From assembly GCF_016802725.1 (NCBI RefSeq), contig NC_052669.1, positions 20,613,770 through 20,677,769 of the forward strand: 64,000 bases of DNA, read 5' to 3'. Of this stretch, positions 39,201-51,560 are shown in pieces. The notes under the pieces were generated by a model. The model had not been told where the DNA came from, did not search any database, and was given only the letters and a program-made list of their open reading frames with translations. Origin of the DNA: Solenopsis invicta (taxonomy: Eukaryota > Arthropoda > Insecta > Hymenoptera > Formicidae). The position numbers and the translations under genes are program-made. Numbering within the stretch: position 1 is the first letter of the stretch; the number at the start of each line of letters is the position of its first letter.

Positions 39201-40156
39201 TTTCTTTATCAATATCAGATACCGGCATGGATTTGGTAAATTGGAAAAATAAGCGGTACCAATTACATTCCTAAATGCAGTTTTTAAATGTTTGGGTGTC
39301 TGCGAGAAGCTCGCGTGAAAATTCGATTCGAGTCTCGATGATACTATCTCTTACGTATCTCTGCAATTTCTATGATTAACTTGAAGTTTATTCTCGCTTA
39401 TTAGATATTCAAAAGTCATCAAATATTATAAGTTTTCCATTTCGGTGCCAACGTCCAGGCATTTATAACCATCCTTTATAACGTTTAAATTAATAAATGT
39501 GTTCAAAAAATTAAACTCCACTTTATAGGTTAAGTAAATAATTTGTTATTTATTATTGCGTTTTTGTAGCTAAAATAGATTAAGTATAAAAAATTTGCTT
39601 TTCTTTCAATCCTTTACGATTTATTCGACAGTATTAATAAAAATCGATTTCAAATTGACCGACGAATGTATAAAAGTAAAAAAAACAGCTGGCTCACTGC
39701 AGATTTGGAACATAGCTCGCGTAATTGTCACTTATCTCCTCATTTGTAAATTCTATCACGGAGGCGAAATTGCACGTGGATGGAAAGGGAACAAAACAGA
39801 GTAATTACCGACGTTACCCCCATCTCGTTTCAGGACACGCGGGATTAACTGCGGATGTACCATACACGCAAATATTCCGAGCATTCGCGGCTATCTGCGT
39901 CGTTTCCCTCCCACCGTATCATTCGAATGAAATGTCCATGCGATATCGGTCGGGTCCGTGGATTTATCGCCGCTTAAATGCTTATCGATAGTTAGCTTTT
40001 TGTTTCATACGCTTGTGAAAACTTTGCCATTGGCGCAACGCTGACCGCCGCAACGAACTAATGCAGCAAATTAACGAATCGACGCTGGTTAATAACATAT
40101 TAACTGAACTTACGATGTACCGTTTATTTCCGATTTATTTGAAATATCTGCGGCGT
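39201..40156. other. Non-coding stretch
   Basis: No gene or repeat recognised. Confidence 0.45.
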
Positions 40157-40198
40157 ACACACACACGCGCGCGCGCGCACACACACACACACACACAT
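40157..40198. repeat. CA/CG alternating microsatellite
   Basis: (CA)n interrupted by a (CG)n core, then (CA)n again. This alternating purine-pyrimidine tract is of Z-DNA-forming type. Confidence 0.95.
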
Positions 40199-41004
40199 AT
40201 AGATTTGTCTTCACGCGCGTCTTCTCTCGTACGAATGGCAACGACCGCAACAATTTGTTCTGTATTGTGTTTACTTGCGATAAAGGTTTCGCGAACGAAC
40301 GACGGATTACACACCTGTGCAACCTGTGCATCTATGTACCGTGTACGTGATAGCCCCGAAGTTGTATGACTTTGATAAACATGTTATAACTAACGGCAGC
40401 CAAGTGTACATACATATCGCGTTTACAGTCCTCTTTCACCGATTTTTTTGTTTTGTTGTTTTTTTGATTTCTGTAAAACTAGTTTTTTCTTTCAACAAAA
40501 AAATCATAATTTTTTCAGCGAACTAAAATACGAAAAATCTGCTTTTATCAGGTCATAAATGGCACATGTTTCAAAAAAATATTTTTATATTTCAGATCAA
40601 GCATTGGAAGTTATGATACGGAATATTCAAAATGTGAAAATTCGCGGTGATAAATATTTTATCATTTATATTAGGAGATGAAAGATGGACAAAAATTGAA
40701 AATCTGTCGCAGCTTTATAGCTTTGCAGATATAAAATTATATAGAGGTTATGTATTATTTATGGGATATTTATGGGATATTATAAATTTCATATCAATCG
40801 AATCACCTGTGTGTACCCAAAAATCAGCCAACAAAAATAAACGTTAAAAAAATCTTAAATTATTCGTGTTCTTACAAGAGAAATGTGGTCTTTTGAAAAA
40901 TACAATAAGGCGAATCCAATATGGCGCTAGGAGGGATAAATATCCCATGCAAATTTAACACTTTCTTGCTCAGATCACTTAAATCTACTTACTTGTTTTA
41001 TATT
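40199..41004. other. Non-coding stretch
   Basis: A tandem 11-bp duplication (ATTTATGGGAT) at 40757-40778; otherwise nothing. Confidence 0.45.
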
Positions 41005-41290
41005 AATTTTATATATATAATATTAAATAAATATAATATGTTATATAATTAATATAATATATTATAAATAATATAATATACATTATAATTATACGTATAT
41101 ATAATTATAATGTATATTAATATAATTAATTATTAAATATATAAATTATTCGTCGAAAAAATCAATTTTATATATATAATATTAAATAAATATAATATAT
41201 ATTATAAATAATATAATACACATTACAATTATATGTATATATAATTATACAATATACATTAATTATTAAATATATAAATTATTCGCTGAA
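41005..41290. repeat. AT-rich tandem duplication, about 159-bp unit
   Basis: 41005-41163 and 41164-41290 both start AATTTTATATATATAATATT and both run to TATATAAATTATTCG. The second copy is shorter by internal deletion. The right part belongs to the element related to 42140-42485. Confidence 0.8.
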
Positions 41291-42139
41291 AAAATATTAT
41301 TTCTTTATCGAAAAGATTCTAAGAGCTCTAGCTAAAGTAAGCAATAATTTTAATACTATATAGTTTCCCATAAAATTCGGATAGAATGTAAAATGTACAT
41401 TTGTACCGAATACTGGTCGGTAGTATTTCCCTCGAGAACATGACGGAAATCTAGTCGTAAAGGAAAAAAATCCGGAAACACGTTGCCCAACGCGGGATAA
41501 AAACTATCGAATCGTTAATTTCACCTTTACTTGTGGCGCACGAGAGCGTGCTTCCTCCTGTATGCGGGTACTTTCTCCGCTCAATTTATACTCTCGATGT
41601 ATACCCCCCTCGCCTTATATCACTATGCGAGCAATTTCCTAGCGCTATCGACCGCCGAACTGCGAATGTCAGACGTGGTACTAAATATATCCAGCTGTTA
41701 TTAATTACAGTCTTCACAGGATCCGTAACCAAGCGACCTGGTTTATCGCGTTACAGAATCGCCTCCAATAGCAAATGCAATGTGACGCGGCGATAAAATA
41801 TAACCCCGAGTACATTAGCGAATGGTTCATTCATAAAAATTCACTCGCCGAATAACACAGTTACGTAAAAATCTAATTTAATTCATAATTTGCGATGAAA
41901 TTCGAGAAATAAAAATATACGTAACTTTATGCGTCATCTGAAATAAAATAATTGAAGAATATAAATTTATGAAGCAAATTTTGTATTTTTATTAACAAAA
42001 TTTGTCATTCGCACACAATTCAAAGTCTATCAGTATTGAGACATCTTTTTTCCTCAAAGAAAAAATTTAAATTTAAATTAATTGTATTCTTCCTTTTTCA
42101 AATATGTTTCTGAAAAATTATTCAAAATTATTAAATATA
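41291..42139. other. Element remnant, then non-coding stretch
   Basis: About 41261-41386 is a direct copy of 42363-42483 (shared AAGCAATAATTTTAA and CTATATAGTTT/TTATATAGTTT). It represents the right arm of the same element with a lost or diverged left arm. Beyond that, nothing. Confidence 0.55.
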
Positions 42140-42485
42140 TTCGAATATTTTATACATAAATATTAATATATTAAAATTACTGCTTACGTTAGTAAGAGGT
42201 TTATAATCTTTTCGATAAAAAAAAATGTATTTTTTAAATAAATAATTTATATATTTAATAATTAATGTATATTATAATTATACGTACAATTATAATATAC
42301 ATCATATTATTAATAATACACTACATTAATTACACAAATATATACTAATATTATATATAATAAATTATTAAATATATAAATTATTCGCTAAAGAAATACA
42401 ATTTCTTTAACGAAAAGGTCATATCGTAAACCTCTCACTAACGTAAGCAATAATTTTAACATTATATAGTTTCTCATAAAATTAG
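42140..42485. mobile_element. Fold-back element, about 110-bp arms
   Basis: CTGCTTACGTTAGTAAGAGG at about 42180 is inverted at 42435-42455 (reverse complement TTGCTTACGTTAGTGAGAGG). Pairing continues inward through CTTTTCGATAAA / CTTTTCGTTAAA to ATAATTTATATATTTAATAA. Outer limits are approximate. It encodes nothing. Confidence 0.7.
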
Positions 42486-42569
42486 CGGACATGTACAATG
42501 TAAAAGTATGTTCGTACATTCTCAGTAACGAGCGAAAATATGAAATTCATTTATTTCCAAGTGAAAGAT

Positions 42570-43000
42570 GTGACACTTATCGCGGGGCACTTCGACTTCT
42601 TTTCCGATACGCTAATCGAGCGGACATTACACAGGCGTTCCGTATAGCGTGTGCGGATCACAAATCGACGCGACCTGGCCCCTGCGGTACGATGCGGCGC
42701 GGCGCGGCGCGGTGCGATGCGGTGCGGCGTGGCGCGGCGCGGCGCGGCGCGGGGCACTGATCGCTTGGATGAACGCTGGTCGCGAGGACGAAAGGGGCGT
42801 CGTCCTCGCGAGACGATCAATCACCTCGAAAGCATTCTTCTCTTCCTTCTTTTACTACACACCTCTCGCTCCGCTGAAATCGCTCGTCAGCCGCAGGACT
42901 ATTGGTTGAACGAACGAGAATCCACTCGACAATCTCATGCTGGTAGCGTAGCGACGGTTATCCGCTACGGGAAAATATCCTAAACCGTACAGCTATTGAC
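42570..43000. other. GC-rich block around a GGCGC repeat
   Basis: Short CpG-rich island whose frames on both strands are Ala/Arg/Gly-rich because of the repeat at 42692-42753. Confidence 0.4.
42692..42753. repeat. GGCGC pentanucleotide repeat
   Basis: About 12 imperfect GGCGC/GATGC/GGTGC units. All-CpG composition in an AT-rich neighbourhood. Confidence 0.9.
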
Positions 43001-45169
43001 CATTACGGTTTACTCACCGTCCGGTTGAATCTACGAATCTTTAATTACCAGCGCGCGCTAGCTACCTGCTTTACATTATTACCTTAAACTTCTTCGACTA
43101 ATATGGTAGATTGGTAGTTCTCTCTTCTTCCGGGTTTGCAAAATTAACATCTTAACTAAATTTCTTAATTTATTCTCATTTTCCTTTTTATCGATTAGAT
43201 TTTAATACCATTTAATTCTAACGTCGTGTAATCGTTAATCCTATTGAGTTACTTATTCTTAAAATAATCAGGGCAGGTTCGAAAATATCTTACCGAAAAT
43301 TAACATTTCAATTTGTATCTCATTAATACAGTAATAATGTTAATGAGTATTTTAAAACTTAATATTATTAATAATAGAAAGAAGGGAATTTTCAGAAAAA
43401 CTCTCATAATTTTCTTTTCCTTTCGTAGAAATTTATAACAAAAAGCAACGATTCCGTATTATGAGCTCGTACATTATTTTAAATATGAACGTATAAATTA
43501 TTTCATAACTTCAAAGGAACGAGGATTCCTCAAATAGCCAATAAACTGTATAATTTATCCCGTTTTCACGATCCGGTTAAAAAGAGGTGCTGAAGAATGC
43601 TTTAATGAAGACTTCTCTCTCCGCTATACCTAAATTTCCCGAAAACGCTACGATAAAAGTAGTGTTGTGTCCATATTGATGGTAAAGTGTGATAACTGGC
43701 ATTTAATAGTTTGGGGGATCAACAACGTTACTTCAGCCGAAGAATCTCGGAACTATTGAGCTTTCGCTTTGACCGAAGATTTTCTTCGATAAATACGCGC
43801 GGACCAACTTCCTCTTTAGAAATATTTAATGGAATGCCATTATTTGTCGTATCTCTCTTATCCACAACGTTCCTCATCGCGGTATTTAAATCTCTAAATT
43901 GAGTTCGCGTTAAAGTTAGGTCCATTTGAAATGAACTCAAAGGCAAGATTTTCTTAGCTGTCCAAAGTTTGAAAGCACGCTTCAACCAAACAGTTTAATT
44001 CGCGCGCGACGTTTATTAATTAAATTAAACTTTAAATTAAGTACCTTCAAAATTTTACAGTATGCGCGCGATTCCCGATCGACGATCGAAAAAGTTGAAC
44101 ACAACGATATACATACCAGAAAAAAAATTAATTTTCGAGAAAGTTAATATCGCATAGATGTAATTCATTTCTAAAACCAATTATCGAAACCAACTTTCTC
44201 GCATTGCAGCTTTTGCAAAGATTAATGTATAACTCGATAACATGATTCGATTCTAATATTTTTCCAATACTAATCATTGAATTATAGTGCCACATCTATT
44301 TTAAAACAGTACTTTCTAATCTTTTTTACATTATAGAAAATGATATTTGTATCGACGTATGCATTACTGAATTTACATCAAAAATTCGCGAGAAGAATAA
44401 CGTGTTCAAACATAATAAGATAATAAATACAATAAAGTAATTTTTTAAAAATAATTGTAAGTGATTTTTAATTTCTTATTATTATATAAAAAATTTGATT
44501 ATCGATATCTCGCGGTAGGGACTAAATTCTATTGTAAGCTATATAAATACTATTATTGTAATTTACAATTATACAAAGCTGCTAAAAAGCTTTTATTCCA
44601 AAGATTTTTTGTGTTATTTTTGTACACGTATATAAAAGCAAATAAATAAAAAGATATAAACTGAAATTTAATTTTATAATTAATTTTTAATATTTAATTC
44701 AATTTTAAGCTATAAAATTTAATATTTTTATTGAAAATGTTTTGTGCCTTTGTTCAATATAAAAATTGAAAACATTTCTGCAAATAATAGCATGTTAAAA
44801 TAACATTTTATGAGAACTTTTAGTTTATATTTATGATGTTGTGAAAATAAAAATCGTCATAATGCAATTTAAAATAAAAAATAAAGTTTATTTTATATTT
44901 TAATTCTCTTTTTTTTTCATTGTTTCTATCAAAAATTATGTCGATGTTTTCGCTCAAGGAGTTAACAATTAACTTCCAATTAGTGGATTAAATTGTTGGA
45001 AAAAGTTGTCGGTAATTAATTTAAGAATGTATTGCATATGCAAAATTGTGTTACCTACATTTCTTTTATTATCGTTACAATAATTGTGCTAGTGCACTTA
45101 AAACATGTGTTTTGCCGCGGTATATCGGAAATTTCAACTGTAAGAATAAAGAAAACAAAAAAAAGATAA
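43001..45169. other. AT-rich non-coding stretch
   Basis: A short inverted pair at about 44137-44155 / 44190-44208 (CGAGAAAGTT motif) is the only structure. A minus-strand frame of 85 codons (43985-43728, TTG start) has no recognisable domain. Confidence 0.45.
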
Positions 45170-45196
45170 AAGAGAGAGAGAGAAAAAGAGAGAGAA
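45170..45196. repeat. GA-rich tract
   Basis: GA repeats with A-run interruptions. Confidence 0.85.
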
Positions 45197-45417
45197 AAAT
45201 CTCTAATTTCCATCCCTTATATTTATCTCAGCTAGTTATTGTTCGCCGTTCGAGCGCGACACAAAATTTGTACACAGAGCTTCCGAAGCAAAGAGAAATA
45301 TTTTCCTTGAGACGGTCAGCGAACGTGCCGCCGCGCAGATATTTGCCAAATACATATACCTACGCTGAGTTCGCATACATATCAAAACGCGAGAATAGAA
45401 TAGTTTGCGTTTGATCT

Positions 45418-45419
<2 letters not shown>

Positions 45420-45463
<44 letters not shown>
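45420..45463. repeat. GA microsatellite, about 22 units
   Basis: The longest uninterrupted GA tract in the window; it lies 225 bp from a second GA tract. Confidence 0.97.
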
Positions 45464-45466
<3 letters not shown>

Positions 45467-47720
45467 TTCTCATTTATTTCCGACGTAAGGGTATTTGCGC
45501 GAATGTAAATCTCCTACCGTCCAGATACGCCTTTAGCTACTAAATGGAATACCCTACCTCTAATGCAGAATTAAGTTACTCCCTAGTTACAGACGCAGTT
45601 CCTGCATATCGCTTCCGGACCTAAATCAACTTCATAATTACATATGATATAATCTGGCGCCACAAACCTACGTAGTTTTCGATCTCATTAAAGTTCAACG
45701 CTGTCAGAATTAAAACTCACGCAAGAATCTTCTTTCAAGAAGTCTTTCTTTATCCGTGAATACGCAGCACATTACGAACATCGAATGCCCCTTTGAACAC
45801 AGCTTGCTCGATCAACTTTGTCGAATCGACGGGAACAATTGTTTTCCTTAACGAAAATGGGAGATAGAGATGAGCGAAAGGATCCTTTATTGTACTTTTC
45901 GAATTTTTAATATTATACATCTACATAGCTGTGTCAGGAATAAAAATTCTTACTCGGGGCAATTTGAAGAATGTGACATTATCATTTATTTTCTCTTTGG
46001 AAGATTAAATTGTCGTTTGTTTTCAATTGTTGAATATACTACAGGTGACACATTTTTGTTAAGAAATATATAGATTCGAAATCAATGGAAGAATTTAAAA
46101 GTGCTTGCAGTCTTATGACAGCCAATAACAAACGCATTATCAGTGTTATTGCTTATCTCAACTTTGGAAAATCACGAAGAAATCTCGGAAGAACTTAGGA
46201 AACGCTACTATTTTATAACCTGTATATATGACACCAAACTTAAAAATCTCATAACCTACCCTCTAGTAGGAAGGGTTTCGCGCTTTATCGCAGATAAATC
46301 GAATCGTGCACGAGAAAACGACAGGACTTACAAAACTCTCTTTATCAAACATTCTGTACCATAGCATGAGACGTAAAATATAATATTCTTCTCTATTGCA
46401 GTGAAAAAAATACTTTAGCAAAAGTAATTTAACATAAAAAACGTGTATTAATCCAAATAGAAAAAAGACAAATTGATATTTTTTTAAAAAATATTATGAT
46501 AAAGCATGTACGAAACATTAAATTGTTAAATTACCTAATAATCTTTTGATTTAAGCAACCAGCTGTAAACTTGTGACGAATCACTTTGCAAAATTTAATT
46601 TATGTATATTATTATTACAAGTTTTTGTAATTGTTGTATCAACTTTTCATCTTTTGCATGTGTATAATATTTAGCATTCAAGTAAAAATAAAATTAAACG
46701 AGTATAAATTACAAATTTAATAATGTTTCCGATTTCAACAGATTTATTATTAGTCGATCGCTGACTGAACGATGTTTCATTACTTAAAAGCGTCCAAGTT
46801 TAAACAAGTTATTTATTTTTACGTTCAATCATAAAAAATACTTTGCATATAGTACTTTATAAATACTTTGTAAACATCTTCGCTATTTTTATTTACTTTT
46901 CTATTTATACTGCAAAAAACAATAAAGAAAAAAAAGGGCAGACGCCTTTTAAAAAAAACATTTCTTTAAGACTATTTTTATTACGGTACTGCGTATGAAT
47001 CTCGTATGTTCCTAAGTATGTACTTTAAAAATACGACTCGGAGTTAGTAACGCGACAGTTGACAGGACGTTGTTGGCAGATATGACGTTAGAATAGCACT
47101 ACATGTGTCCTCAGAGCGTTTCAGCAACTCATCGACATCTTTCACTGAAGTAGTAGCGGCGATATACTAAAGTGTCTGCACACGTATAGTAGCAGCAGTA
47201 ATAACAATATAGTAGCAGTAATACATTATGGATTGAATTTAAAAATTTTGAAATACGAAAATTTGAAAACTTTCTTGCCGCAAACGATAACACTAATAAC
47301 CATATAAAAAATTCTCCAGAAATAAAAACATACCATTTAACGAAAATACGAGAATAACAGAATTTTACATAAGAACTTACAAAATATGTCATATTTCATA
47401 ACGACAAATTAAACATAACAAAGAGAGAGAGAGAGAGAGAGAAATTTATTGAGTTAATTAATAAAATTATTAATATTTATTATATAAAAAAAATAAACGT
47501 TTAAATGTTCAAACGCAATTCAATTTAGTAAAAATTCCATAACTCATTACGTCCGCGAAAGAAATTCGAGACGGTAACAAAAAGGAAAAAGAACCGACAA
47601 CGATGGATAATAAAAATTTACATTTCCGCTGCTAATTTGACCGGGCGATTTAGCACAATTGAACAGAAATAAATTTTATTGTGCTACCACACTTTCAGGA
47701 ATGGAATTGCATTAGCTGTC
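45464..47720. other. AT-rich non-coding stretch
   Basis: Contains a GA tract at 47422-47442 and a short TATAGTAGCAG direct repeat near 47185-47218. No gene recognised. Confidence 0.5.
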
Positions 47721-48060
47721 GGTAGCGAATCGCCAACGGCATGCCCGACGAGGATACGTTATATCGAGCTATCGTTTACGGTACATTTACGCTACTTAGC
47801 GAACTTCCAGCCCGAAGTCGGAGCCCAAGAATATCCTACGTACTATATCCGCGTCGCGAACGCCAGAAGAATAATTCAAGCTTCGAAGATCGAGGTGGAG
47901 GAGGAGAAGGGCGGGCGAGAGGTGGCGGGCGAAAGGGTGGCCCTTTCTTGGGTGGCACGCAAGCTCAACGCATCGAGTGTGCACTGCACAGAGCACACAT
48001 CAGACTCGAATGCAGACACTGCCGTTGTTGACGCGGTGTTTCTCGGAGCTTAACAAAGTT
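47721..48060. other. GC-rich block
   Basis: CpG- and GGAGG-rich. Overlapping frames (plus 47679-48053, plus 47741-48031, minus 47996-47796) are not recognisable proteins. Confidence 0.35.
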
Positions 48061-48349
48061 CTTCCGAGTCCTAACGAGCTTACTCTTGGCGGGAGCTAGT
48101 CGAGTATATGGCTTCCGTCTTTCGTAGCAAATGGTTAACCTACATACTCCGCCGTGAGATATTATATCCCGATCGAATGCTGCTAGATGCCACTCGTCAT
48201 ACTCGGAGGCGATAACGTATTGATGCGCGTACTATCGCGGATTCGTATATCAGACGTTGCGAATAACAACTCAATATTCATTTGATATACATTGTTCAAC
48301 AACTGACGTAAGTTAATCCTTAGTACCAACACCGGGGAAAGTTTGAAAG

Positions 48350-49045
48350 AAATTTAATAGAAATATTTATTTGAAAGATGTATTTATAAAAACTATTTTT
48401 TGAAATGAGTATTTTGTATAGCAAATATAATAAAGTGATTTAAAAAATAAAAATATTTAATGTTTATATGTATATTGGCTGAAGTAAGATATTTATTTTG
48501 TATTTCGATATGTCATAGATAAATAAGTTTTATCTATTTTCGAGAGAGATTGTTTATGTACTATTTTCTATTTTTTAAGAATACAAAATATCGAATAGAC
48601 TAAAATAAAAAACGCGTATATCATAAAAACATATAGAATCTAATTACTTGACAAACAATGACGAGTGAATTTATTTTAAAATTTATTTTATGTTTATAAA
48701 AAAATAAGTTACACGATATATATGTTTCTTATTTTAGATTTACTATTTATTTTAGAGAATAGTAAATAAACAATGCAAAAATAGAGAACGCTTTTATCCA
48801 TGGCATACCAAAATGTAAAATAAATATCTTATTTTAGCAAATTACATAAATACTATTGTGTGTTTTTTACATGCTTCATTATATTTGCTATACAAAACAT
48901 TTATTTCATTTTATTTAATAAGTAAATATGTACATGCTTAAATGTTAAGTGTTGTTTGCTTTTTTTATATTTACTACACAAAACATTTATTCCAAATAGC
49001 ATTTTTTATAGATACACACACTTAAAAAATTTCTATTACACTTTT
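48350..49045. mobile_element. Large fold-back element, about 200-250-bp arms
   Basis: Left arm (about 48380-48630) and right arm (about 48710-48935) are inverted copies. Shared blocks include TTTTGTATAGCAAATATAAT, AAGATATTTATTTT and TTGTTTAT-TACTATT. The outer part of the right arm is duplicated (about 48960-49010, TTTGTGTAGTAAATATAA when reversed). Ends share AATAGAAAT. AT-rich, with no coding capacity. Confidence 0.75.
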
Positions 49046-49439
49046 TTTATTTCAACTATTTCCCCAGCATTGCTTCAGACACAAAGATTTTCCCCGTTTT
49101 TTTTTTAATACTACACATGATCGATCGCTCGTGTCTGAATTAACTTTCATCGCTTTTACAAGTATATAAAAATTATTAAGTGATTTTTATATATATACTT
49201 TAACGTGTTTAAAAAATATTGATAAATGTTATAATTAATTACAATTACTGCTACAATATCTCCAGAAAAAAAAAGTCAATGATCGTGCGTCTTAACTCTC
49301 CACCGGCAACATACGGTTTTTTAAAGCACGTCGATATGTTAATTGTGAATTTTAAGAAGGCAGATCGCGTGATTTCTCCGAAAATTGTTGACACGCCTTT
49401 GATATCGAGCATGCGAGCTGGCTGCTGCTACAATTGTCT
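49046..49439. other. AT-rich non-coding stretch
   Basis: Nothing recognised. Confidence 0.45.
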
Positions 49440-49940
49440 CTTTTAAAGCGACCTCGCGCGCGTGCTTAATCCGGGATCTCGCCTGAGACGCAGTTTGAGT
49501 GCAGAGCTCCAAAAATATTCCTAAGGATATTTCCGGCATTCGTGAGACGCGAAGGGCACACGGATCGCGCGGGAGAGCGTTCAATTTCATCTCGAACGAG
49601 CCGGGCCGGTTCAACTACGTACGTATGTATGTATGTAACCTCCCGTTCCTCGCTGCCCTGCCGTAATTGAATACTCAATAGGATTTACCAAAGCGGGCCG
49701 CGCGGCGCCGTGCCGCGGCGTGGCGCGGCGTGGGCGAGCCGATCGACAGGACACACGCCAATATTTGATCCGCGTCAAAAGCTCCGAGGCGGATCCACCG
49801 CCGACACGGCGGATTTCCAACGGTCGTTAACCCGCGCGCGCTGGCCGCGCGCTGTCTCGTCGCCGCAGCGGCGTGTGATCCTCTCCCTCTCTACCTTCCG
49901 CTCGAGTAAACTTCCGAAAAGCCGTCATCCACGATTTGAC
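49440..49940. other. GC/CpG-rich block with short repeats
   Basis: Contains GTAT repeats (49619-49638) and CGCGGCGCCG-type repeats (49697-49735). Overlapping frames only. Confidence 0.35.
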
Positions 49941-50212
49941 GGAAATTATCGATTGTATTTTTATTTACGATAAAAAGCGACGCGTGCGATCCATGGCCGA
50001 AAAACGGCGGCAACCTTTGTGACGTGTTTTTTTTTTTTTTTTTCGACAGGCTTGTCGAATAAATTTTTAAGTGACAGATCTGATTTTGTCGAAAAATCAG
50101 CGTAGTTAAAAGAAAGAAAGAAAAAAAAAAAAAAACAACTGAGGCATACGATTGAACAGAGTTGTTTTTCTCTACAAATTAAGTTAACGATGCTTTGGCT
50201 TCTCTCGGTTTA
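49941..50212. other. Non-coding stretch with poly-T and poly-A runs
   Basis: A poly-T run lies at 50027-50043 and an AAAG/poly-A run at about 50111-50135. No retroposon body was recognised beside them. Confidence 0.45.
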
Positions 50213-50421
50213 GGATCTGAGCAAAAAGATGGCCGTAATAGAAGAGTCGCGTAGCTGTAATCATAAGTCCAAACAATTGACGTTAATCGTCAATCGTATC
50301 GATTTCATACGCAAGTATCAATTTTTTTATATGACATCGATACGATTGATGATCAATGTCAATTGTTTGCGCATTGGACTACGATTGCGACTCGATTGCG
50401 ATCATCTTTCTGCTCAGACCC
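50213..50421. mobile_element. Tourist/PIF-Harbinger-like MITE
   Basis: A 209-bp hairpin. The left end reads GGATCTGAGCAAAAAGATGG; the right end, reversed, reads GGGTCTGAGCAGAAAGATGA. Arms pair for about 95 bp, including AAACAATTGAC and ATCAATCGTATCGAT-type blocks, around a short loop near 50325. It is flanked on both sides by TTA (50210-50212 and 50422-50424). A 3-bp TTA duplication together with GGG/GGA-TCTG termini is typical of PIF/Harbinger-derived MITEs. The plus-strand frame across it is incidental. Confidence 0.8.
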
Positions 50422-50969
50422 TTATTCTTTTTTTTTTCCTAATCAACAACAAAAAATTTTGATAGGGTATTTTGGCTATGAAACAATAAAAAAATTATAA
50501 TTTATAATGGTTTTTGCAGCAAAAATTACTATATTTTTCTATGCAGTTTTTTAATTAATAACTTTTAAACGAGTAAGTGGATCTAAGTGAATTTTCGCAC
50601 GAACATTTATTAAAGTTTTATTAGTATATATGTAAAAGTTTTTGTTTAATTAAAACTTTCCCCTCAAATTTGCAAATGAATACTGCAACACGCGATTTCA
50701 CACCAGAGTCAGGAGTAAATAAAATATTAAATAACCTTTAAATCAATTTAGGCCCGATCGTACCAATGATATTTTGGCTTTAAGCGAGACTTAAATACAT
50801 GTCGGTCTTTATTCATTTAGAAAGAGAGAGACAAAGACAGGCACATATTTAAACCTCGCTTAAAGTCGAAGTAACGTCGGTGCGATCGTGCCTAAGTGAA
50901 TTGTGCTGAAATTTTACTCAGAATATTCCACGAGATTTTTATATTTTTGATAATGTTTCAGATATGACA
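50422..50969. other. AT-rich non-coding stretch
   Basis: Two diverged inverted segments are centred on the AGAGAGAGACAAAGACAG run near 50822 (for example TTAAGCGAGACTTAAA near 50780 and TTTAAACCTCGCTTAA near 50850; GGCCCGATCGTACC and GGTGCGATCGTGCC further out). They suggest a small degraded fold-back at about 50740-50900. Confidence 0.4.
50740..50900. mobile_element. Small degraded fold-back element
   Basis: AATTTAGGCCCGATCGTACC (about 50744-50763) faces GGTGCGATCGTGCCTAAGT (about 50879-50897), and the inner AAGCGAGACTTAAA and TTTAAACCTCGCTT segments pair. It is about 155 bp long with no coding content. Confidence 0.6.
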
Positions 50970-51560
50970 CGTACAACCTTAATACGTGCAACGAGGCAAC
51001 GAGTTAGTGAAATGAAATTCAGATCCGTTCGGAGATATACTCTACACGTCGCACCTGCACGTCTTTCCGAAACGTGCCGAAACCTGCATTTAGGCGTTTC
51101 CCCTCGCTCTCGTCCTTTCTCACCCGTACGCCGCGTGTGCCTATGTTTAGCCTAACCGCTCTACCCGTTTTGGGTAACGTTCGCGTCGAGACAACCAAAT
51201 CCACAGGTGCGGTTGCTTTAGGGTTGCTCACATCGCGCGGAAGTGCCTTTGAATAGGTAGAACGGGTCGTCGACGGCGCGTGAATGCGCCGTAGGAGACA
51301 CGTATGAAAGTCGCCGGCTATCCGGCGGCGCGGAACGCGCGACCTCACGGAGGGACAGAATAACCCGGGTCGCCGCGATCCAGAAGACGAGACAAACCAT
51401 TTCCCGTGTCGCCGCGCGCGCGCTGCCGTTTCTCACGATTCTTCCGTCGTCCTCTCTCTTTCTCTCTCTCTTTCTCCGCCGCGTCCGAATGAGAATTAAG
51501 CCGCGGGTTAACCAGCGCGTTGGAGATTGCCCGAGTGATAAACGGCCACCGAGTGGATAG
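50970..51560. other. GC/CpG-rich block
   Basis: CpG-rich with a CT-rich tract at 51451-51475. Minus- and plus-strand frames overlap and show no domain. Confidence 0.35.

Noticed and set aside
43728..43985. 85-codon minus-strand frame
   Set aside because: TTG start, no domain, no acceptor or donor that would make it an exon.
50027..50135. Poly-T and poly-A runs as tails of retroposons
   Set aside because: No SINE or LINE body, internal promoter or target duplication was seen next to them. The same applies to 14641, 23095 and 25981.
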